A stretch of 10,363 nucleotides of DNA. Source: Bifidobacteriaceae bacterium. Lineage in GTDB: Bacteria; Actinomycetota; Actinomycetes; Actinomycetales; WQXJ01. Location of the stretch: positions 1 through 10,363 of the forward strand of contig JAIRXV010000010.1 in the NCBI GenBank assembly GCA_031268115.1, given 5' to 3'. Below are positions 5,414-10,363 of the stretch, piece by piece; the first letter of the stretch is position 1, and every line of letters starts with the position of its first letter. Under the pieces are notes generated by a model, which saw only the letters and a list, made by a program, of their open reading frames with translations, had not been told where the DNA came from and made no database searches. A program made the position numbers and the translations under genes.

Positions 5414-7296
5414 GCGCCAAAGCCGACCCCGAGGTCGCGCACATCCCTCAAACCGCCAAAGCAAACCTGTGGCGCAAGATCAATCGCGTAGATTTCATCC
5501 GGGCATCGTTTGTCGCCGTCTGCGCAGTCGCTGTCGGCTCCGGGATCACCTGGCCGTTGCCAACGCTCCCGGGGGTGGGGGTGGCGGGCCTGATTGTTGG
5601 GTGCTGGCCAATCCTGGTGGAGGCGTTCGAAGATGCCCGCCACCGGCGGATGAGTATGGAACTATCCATGCTCATCGCGATTGCGGCCGCCGCAGCCATA
5701 GGCGAGTGGACGACCTCGCTTGTCATCACCGCATTCGTACTCGCCGCCGAAATCCTCGAAGACCTGTCGATGGACCGGGGACGGGACGCGCTGACCGACC
5801 TGATGTCGTTCCTTCCCGAAACGGTGCGGATTCGCACGCGTGACGGCATGGTCGCCGTGCCGCTTGCCGAGGTGGCTGAGGGGCAGACGGTCGTTGTCGC
5901 GCCCGGCGAGCGGATCCCAGTCGATGGCACCGTCTTGGCCGGGGAATCCACGGCGGATCAGTCGCGGATCACCGGAGAGCCACTGCCGGTTGACATCGCG
6001 CCAGGCGACGAAGTGTTCGCTGGGTCAGTCAATCAGGTCGGCGCCGTAGAGGTACACGCCGAGCAGGTCGGCGCCGAATCCTCCTACGGGCGGATCGTTG
6101 AGGCGGTCAAACGGGCGCAGTCCTGCGAGCCGCCCGCTCAGCGCCTTGCGGACCGCCTCGCCGCCTACCTCGTCTACCTCGCGTTCATCGGCGCATCCGC
6201 CACCTACCTTGTCACGCGGGACCTAACTGCGGCGATAGCCGTGATCGTGGTGGCCGGCGCCTGCGGCATCGCTGCCGGGACCCCACTGGCGGTGCTCGCC
6301 GCCATAGCCCGAATCGCACGGACGGGAGCGTTCGTCAAAGACGGCGCCCACCTCGAAGCCCTCTCCACGGTAGACACCGTGGTCTTCGACAAGACCGGCA
6401 CACTGACCACCGGCACGCCCTGCGTCGTTGGCATCCGAACCGCAGGCGGAACAAGAAAGGATGACCTCCTCGCGCTGGCCGCAGCGGCCGAGACATACTC
6501 TGAGCACCCGCTCGGCCAGGCCATCGTCGCCTACGCCCTCACACGTGGCGTTTCCGCCAGCACCCCCGACGACTTTGCCTACCAGCCCGGCCGTGGAGTC
6601 GTTGCGACCATCGCGGGAAGAACCGTCGCGGCGGGCAACCGGGTTCTTGTCCCCGACGCACCCAAGGCCGTAGAGGGTCAAGGCCTGGCCACAGCGGTAC
6701 ACATCGCTATTGACGGAACGTACACCGGCACAGTCCTGCTCGCCGACACGATCCGCGAGACCGCGAAGCCGGCCGTGGCCGAACTTCACCGCCAAGGCCT
6801 GGCGACGATGATCGTCACCGGAGACGAAGACCCGGCCGCGCGGGCGACCGCCCTCCAGCTTGGAATCGACGACGTCCGCGCAGGCCTCCTGCCTGATGAA
6901 AAGCTCACCGCAATCGACGCCGAACGCGCCGCCGGCCGGAAACTCGCAATGGTCGGCGATGGCGTCAACGACGCCCCCGCCTTGGCGCGGGCCAACGTCG
7001 GCATCGCCATGGGCTCGGGTACCGAGATCGCCCGGGAGAGCTCCGACATCGTACTCATCAGCTCCGACCTCAACGATCTGGTTCGCACCATTCACGTGGC
7101 CCGGCGCGCCCGGCGAATCGTGATGTTCAACTTTGTCGGCACCATCGCCGTGGATTTGATAGGTATGGCGCTCGCCGCATTCGGCCTGCTATCGCCGGTG
7201 CTGGCCGCGCTCATCCACGTCGGCAGCGAGACCGCATTCATCCTCAACTCGGCACGCCTCATCCCGCGCCGCCGTACCCCCGCGCTCCACGCCTGA
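5410..7296 (+). CDS. P1B-type heavy-metal translocating ATPase without an HMA domain
   Basis: 628 residues from a TTG at 5410 that overlaps the regulator's TGA as TTGA, with a G-rich ribosome binding site at 5398-5402. The in-frame codons further upstream overlap the regulator and give no family sequence. Order of elements: a short cytosolic N-terminus with no CxxC metal-binding domain; paired membrane helices from about residue 30; actuator TGE at 188-190; a membrane segment ending in the metal-site region GAC-GIAAGTP with Cys285; phosphorylation site DKTGT at Asp327; HP motif His366-Pro367; GDGVNDAP at 516-523; and C-terminal helices with NFVGTIAVD and HVGSE (His603). The catalytic motifs are intact, so it should be an active ATP-driven metal pump in the plasma membrane. 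GAC in place of CPC marks a non-copper-type P1B subgroup. Metal and direction are uncertain; efflux is the likelier reading given the ArsR partner. Confidence 0.92.
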   Translation: MSAKADPEVAHIPQTAKANLWRKINRVDFIRASFVAVCAVAVGSGITWPLPTLPGVGVAGLIVGCWPILVEAFEDARHRRMSMELSMLIAIAAAAAIGEWTTSLVITAFVLAAEILEDLSMDRGRDALTDLMSFLPETVRIRTRDGMVAVPLAEVAEGQTVVVAPGERIPVDGTVLAGESTADQSRITGEPLPVDIAPGDEVFAGSVNQVGAVEVHAEQVGAESSYGRIVEAVKRAQSCEPPAQRLADRLAAYLVYLAFIGASATYLVTRDLTAAIAVIVVAGACGIAAGTPLAVLAAIARIARTGAFVKDGAHLEALSTVDTVVFDKTGTLTTGTPCVVGIRTAGGTRKDDLLALAAAAETYSEHPLGQAIVAYALTRGVSASTPDDFAYQPGRGVVATIAGRTVAAGNRVLVPDAPKAVEGQGLATAVHIAIDGTYTGTVLLADTIRETAKPAVAELHRQGLATMIVTGDEDPAARATALQLGIDDVRAGLLPDEKLTAIDAERAAGRKLAMVGDGVNDAPALARANVGIAMGSGTEIARESSDIVLISSDLNDLVRTIHVARRARRIVMFNFVGTIAVDLIGMALAAFGLLSPVLAALIHVGSETAFILNSARLIPRRRTPALHA

Positions 7297-7365
7297 GCCC
7301 GTAGCCGCTGCCGCGGCCCGCATCCCTGTGGCGATGGGGAATCGCGTTGCCACCTCGGGGCGCAG
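7297..7365. other. Convergent intergenic gap with GC-rich hairpins
   Basis: This 69-base gap separates the ends of the ATPase gene and the SWIM-protein gene, which converge. It contains a small hairpin GCCGC-TGCC-GCGGC at 7304-7317 and a second inverted repeat at 7328-7353. No gene is seen here. Confidence 0.6.
7328..7353. terminator. Possible bidirectional terminator hairpin
   Basis: GCGAT-GGGGA-ATCGC (7331-7345) is a perfect 5-bp stem-loop. Outer GTG/CAC bases can extend it around a bulge, or GTGGC/GCCAC can pair instead. It lies between two convergent genes, where a shared terminator would be expected. There is no T-tract on either side, so a classic intrinsic terminator is not proven. 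Confidence 0.35.
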
Positions 7366-8199
7366 CTATTCGGCGTCGCCGCCCGGGCCAAGCGCCCGGT
7401 AGGCCGGGCGGAGGGCTTCTACCAGGGGAACGGACCGGATCGAGATGTCCAGGGTCGGGAGTTGGTCCAGCAAGGCGTCCGGGGGGCCGGGCGTGGCGGT
7501 CAGATGCGGCAGCGGGGCACGCATCGCGAAGAACTCCGCCAGGGATTCGGCCAGGGGAGGACCGGAATCATCGGAGCCTTCGCGGTCCGCCCGAACCCCG
7601 CCCGTTCGCAGTGCCGCCAACGAGTCCAACAACTCCTGGCGGTCGCGGCCCCGCCACGCCAAGATCTTGAACGGGTCCTCGTCAAACTGTTCCGCCAGCA
7701 GGTAAGACACCGCCGCGATGTGCTTGCACGGCACCTCCCAATCCGGGCACGTGCAGTCCATCGCCAATTCCCGGGATGTCTCCGGGAAGAGCGGCAGATC
7801 GAGTGACGTAAACAGATCCTCAATGTCTTCCGGCATTTCGCCGCCCAACAGCTTTGCCGCGTACCACGCGTCGTCCGCTAGGGCCTGACCCACTCTGGCC
7901 CAATCGGCTTTCCCGAAGGGACGGATCGCGAGGCGCACCGAATACGGCCGACGGCGCGAACCCTGCACTTTAGCCGCCACGGCACCCGGGTTGATCTCAA
8001 TATCGAGCACCTGCCCACGGCGGGCGTAATTCCGTCCGCGCGAAAGGCGCCCACCCATTCCGTATGATTCCAGAGCACCGATGAAACGCTCCGACCACCA
8101 CGTCTGGGCAATAGCGCCGCGCCGCGAACGCGCCTTCAGGCCGCCCTCCACTGCGATAGGCCGACTCGGTGGGGGATACCATCCGCTCCAACTATTCAC
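7366..8199 (-). CDS. SWIM zinc-finger protein, partner of the SNF2 ATPase
   Basis: 277 residues from a GTG at 8199, which has AGGAGG 6 bases upstream. A TTG at 8202 would leave only 3 bases and is less likely. The N-terminal region contains TWWSERFIGALESYG and RGRNYARRGQV, typical of the SWIM proteins encoded beside SNF2 helicases. The SWIM finger is C149-x-C151-x6-C158-x-H160 (DCTCPDWEVPCKH), followed by a helical region with DPFKILAWRGRDRQELL. SWIM fingers bind zinc and are thought to mediate DNA or protein contacts. The start lies inside the end of the SNF2 gene (8-base overlap GTGAATAG), suggesting translational coupling and a joint role. The acid-rich segment near residues 205-220 looks like a flexible linker. 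The precise cellular function of this pair is not established to my knowledge. Confidence 0.9.
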   Translation of the reverse strand: MNSWSGWYPPPSRPIAVEGGLKARSRRGAIAQTWWSERFIGALESYGMGGRLSRGRNYARRGQVLDIEINPGAVAAKVQGSRRRPYSVRLAIRPFGKADWARVGQALADDAWYAAKLLGGEMPEDIEDLFTSLDLPLFPETSRELAMDCTCPDWEVPCKHIAAVSYLLAEQFDEDPFKILAWRGRDRQELLDSLAALRTGGVRADREGSDDSGPPLAESLAEFFAMRAPLPHLTATPGPPDALLDQLPTLDISIRSVPLVEALRPAYRALGPGGDAE

Positions 8200-10363
8200 C
8201 AATTGCCTCCTGCGATAGCGTGAACAGATTCCGCAATTCCGAAGTATTCAGCTCGGTCAGCCACCCCTCGCCGTCCCCCACCACCAATTCCGCCAGCGCC
8301 TTCTTCGCCTCGATCATCTCATCGATCTTATCTTCAAGCGTGCCGGTGCAGATGAACTTGCGCACCTGCACGTTGCGGGTCTGGCCAATGCGGAACGCCC
8401 GGTCCGTAGCCTGGTTTTCTACAGCCGGGTTCCACCAGCGGTCCAAGTGGATGACGTGGTTAGCGGCCGTCAGGTTCAAACCCGTGCCGCCCGCCTTGAG
8501 TGAGAGCAAGAAGAGGGGTGGGCCGTCATCGGCGGCGAATGCGGTCACCATCTCGTCGCGGCGAGCGCGCGGCGTGCCGCCGTGCAAGTACGCGATTGAC
8601 CGGCCAAAACGCGCCCCCAAATGACCCACCAGCATATCGCCGAACTCGGTGAACTGCGTGAACAGGAGAGCTTTATCGCCCTCGGCCAGAATCTCCTCGC
8701 AGATCTCTTCTAGCCGGATCACTTTGCCCGAACGCCGTCCGACGGGCGAACCATCGTGCAGCAATTGGGCCGGATGGTTGCAGATCTGTTTCAACTTGGT
8801 CATGGCCGCCAAGACGTTGCCCTTGCGTTCAATCCCTTTGGTGTTCTCGATCTTGTCCAGCATCTCATCGACCACTGCCTTATACAGCGAGGCCTGCTCC
8901 GGAGTCAGGAAGCAACGTTCCTTGATCTCGATCTTATCCGGGAGATCGTCAATGATGGATTTGTCGGTCTTGAGGCGCCGCAGAATGTACGGGCGGGTGA
9001 CACGGCGCAAACGCTCGGCCGGCTCCGCTAGGCCCTGGCGTTCAATGGGCCGCGCATACTGGCCCCGGAAAGTCTCAGGACCGCCCAGGATTCCCGGATT
9101 GAGGAAATCCATGATGGACCACAGCTCCGCCAACTTGTTTTCCACGGGCGTGCCAGTCAACGCCACCCGATGGGGCGCCTTCAATTGCCGGACCGCTTGA
9201 GCGGTTTGCGATCGAGAATTCTTGATCGCTTGGGCCTCATCCAAGACCACCCGTGCCCACGTCACCCCCGCCAAATCGTCCAGATCACGCACCGCGGTGT
9301 AATAGCTGGTCACCACCAGATCCACGCCACCCGCGCCGGCCACGAGGTCGTCGCCGCGAGCGCGCCCCGGACCGTGGTGAACGTACACGCGCAGGCCCGG
9401 CGCGAACTTCGCCGCCTCGCGATGCCAGTTTGAGACCAAAGACATGGGGCAAAGCAGCAGGGTAGGGCCGGCATCGGGCTGCGCGGAGCGTTCCGCGGAC
9501 TCCAAGGCAAGCATTTGGACCGTCTTACCCAAACCCATGTCATCCGCCAAGCACGCGCCCAACCCCAACCGCGAAAGGAACGCGAGCCACGATAGGCCGC
9601 GCTCCTGGTAGGGCCGCAATTCGGCGGCGAAATCGGGTGGCAAGTCCACGGCGGTCACGGCCGATTCGGCGCGTCCGGCCAGCAGATCACCCAACCAACC
9701 ATCCGCCTCCACGGACGTGACCGGGAGCGGGGTGTCGATGTCGTCAGGATGGGCAGTGGCCAAGGCGAGGACATCGGCGACAGTCCGTTGACCGTCATCG
9801 TCGGCTTTGGCCACAAACTCCAGGGCGCGCTGCACCTGCTCCGGATCGAAAGCGACCCACTCGCCCCGCAGGAACACCAACGGAACCTTGGCGTTCGCCA
9901 GAGCCTCAAGTTCCTCAGCCGTGAGCTGGTCATCGCCCAACGCCAATTCCCACGAAAACGCGCACAGCGAATCGCGGCCGAACATTCCCTGCGTGACGCC
10001 GCCCTCCTCGGGCGGCAGGCTTGACTTGCCCTTGAGGCCCAGCTTGCGCCGCATGGCCCACCACGACGGAATCAGCACCTCAAACCCGGCCTGTTCCAGC
10101 AGATCCGCGCGGGTAGTCAGGAAATCGACCACACCTGCGGCATCGAACTCGAGGGCCTCGGGGCGCGCCGACCTCAACGCGGAGGCCAACTCGGGGTAGA
10201 CCACGCTCGCCCGGCCAAGCTCGCCCAGCAGGACCTCATCCGGCCGGCCCAACCAGCGGCGCAACGCCGCTGGCGAATCCCACACGTGGCTCGCGGGGAC
10301 CACCAAGGTCGGATCGGCCGCCGAGCGCAGTTCGAACACCAAGCGCCACGGGGCCGGGAGGGT
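8192..10363 (-). CDS. SNF2-family DEAD-like ATPase (N-terminus beyond window)
   Basis: The frame is open to the window edge: codons before 10342 read TLPAPWR in phase and continue the conserved N-terminal region. The TTG at 10342 is therefore not the start. 723 residues are visible; family members are usually near 1,000. First comes the SNF2-associated region (FGRDSLCAFSWELALGDDQL to FDPEQV, about 9830-10000). The ATPase core follows: Walker A MGLGKT (9539-9522), DEAQ box (9241-9230) and TGTP (about 9150). In the second lobe come LLFTQF, KAGGTGLNL, DRWWNPAVENQATDR and the RIGQ arginine motif (about 8380-8400). All core motifs are intact, so an active double-stranded-DNA translocase is expected. 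Bacterial members resemble HepA/RapA and are linked to transcription recycling or DNA repair, but this branch is uncharacterised. It overlaps the SWIM gene by 8 bases. No defence-island partner is visible. Confidence 0.93.
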   Translation of the reverse strand, partial: TLPAPWRLVFELRSAADPTLVVPASHVWDSPAALRRWLGRPDEVLLGELGRASVVYPELASALRSARPEALEFDAAGVVDFLTTRADLLEQAGFEVLIPSWWAMRRKLGLKGKSSLPPEEGGVTQGMFGRDSLCAFSWELALGDDQLTAEELEALANAKVPLVFLRGEWVAFDPEQVQRALEFVAKADDDGQRTVADVLALATAHPDDIDTPLPVTSVEADGWLGDLLAGRAESAVTAVDLPPDFAAELRPYQERGLSWLAFLSRLGLGACLADDMGLGKTVQMLALESAERSAQPDAGPTLLLCPMSLVSNWHREAAKFAPGLRVYVHHGPGRARGDDLVAGAGGVDLVVTSYYTAVRDLDDLAGVTWARVVLDEAQAIKNSRSQTAQAVRQLKAPHRVALTGTPVENKLAELWSIMDFLNPGILGGPETFRGQYARPIERQGLAEPAERLRRVTRPYILRRLKTDKSIIDDLPDKIEIKERCFLTPEQASLYKAVVDEMLDKIENTKGIERKGNVLAAMTKLKQICNHPAQLLHDGSPVGRRSGKVIRLEEICEEILAEGDKALLFTQFTEFGDMLVGHLGARFGRSIAYLHGGTPRARRDEMVTAFAADDGPPLFLLSLKAGGTGLNLTAANHVIHLDRWWNPAVENQATDRAFRIGQTRNVQVRKFICTGTLEDKIDEMIEAKKALAELVVGDGEGWLTELNTSELRNLFTLSQEAIGE
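8206..8211 (-). promoter_or_regulatory. Ribosome binding site of the SWIM gene inside the SNF2 gene
   Basis: A full AGGAGG on the minus strand lies within the last codons of the SNF2 gene and 6 bases before the GTG at 8199. It decides the start of the SWIM protein in favour of GTG over the TTG three bases upstream. Confidence 0.75.

Noticed and set aside
6223..7095. 290-residue minus-strand reading frame opposite the ATPase
   Set aside because: It lies fully antisense to an intact P-type ATPase with all catalytic motifs. GC-rich third positions keep antisense frames open by chance.
10340..10342. TTG at 10342 as the true start of the SNF2 protein
   Set aside because: The upstream codons to the window edge stay in frame and read PWR before LVFEL, fitting the family's conserved N-terminal segment. 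The gene is simply cut by the window.
7366..10363. SNF2 ATPase as part of a DISARM- or BREX-like defence system
   Set aside because: No methyltransferase, PLD-like, PglZ, BrxC or other defence partner is visible. The SNF2-SWIM pair alone is widespread outside defence islands.

Overview
The window comes from a GC-rich bacterium, most likely an actinomycete. This rests on the base composition, GTG and TTG starts, a leaderless-type promoter, and protein families common in Actinomycetota (glycine-rich/Ig-like secreted proteins, a SNF2 helicase paired with a SWIM protein). I cannot name the genus. No tRNA, rRNA, insertion sequence, integrase or CRISPR array is visible, and no stretch over 300 bases lacks a gene.

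Left part (1-4923, minus strand): a two-gene unit for exported repeat proteins. The first gene (4923 to 2467) encodes a signal peptide, five carboxypeptidase-regulatory-like beta-sandwich modules at a period of about 103 residues, a very acidic insertion, a low-complexity linker and a strongly basic C-terminal Ig-like domain. After 18 bases comes a gene (2448 to beyond base 1) for a second exported protein. It has a glycine-rich domain of the ALK-like/Gly_rich type and at least five Ig-like domains at a period of about 100 residues. Its C-terminus, where any cell-wall anchor would be, lies outside the window.

Centre (4924-5050): a 127-base divergent control region. It holds two back-to-back sigma70-type promoters. 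The rightward one (TTGCGA-17-TAGTAT) starts transcription at or next to the ATG of an ArsR/SmtB gene, so the mRNA is predicted to be leaderless. Its -10 element lies inside a perfect palindrome (CTTAG-TAT-CTAAG), the likely autoregulatory operator.

Right of centre (5051-7296, plus strand): the ArsR/SmtB-type metal sensor overlaps by 4 bases (TTGA) a P1B-type metal-transport ATPase. The ATPase lacks an N-terminal HMA domain and has GAC where CPC is usual in the metal-site helix. Together they look like a metal-responsive transport operon.

Right end (7366-10363, minus strand): a SNF2/DEAD-like ATPase, with its 5' end cut off by the window edge, overlaps by 8 bases a downstream SWIM zinc-finger protein. 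This pair converges on the metal operon across a 69-base gap that contains GC-rich hairpins. The exported-protein pair and the shared, possibly competing, divergent promoter region are the parts most worth a second look.
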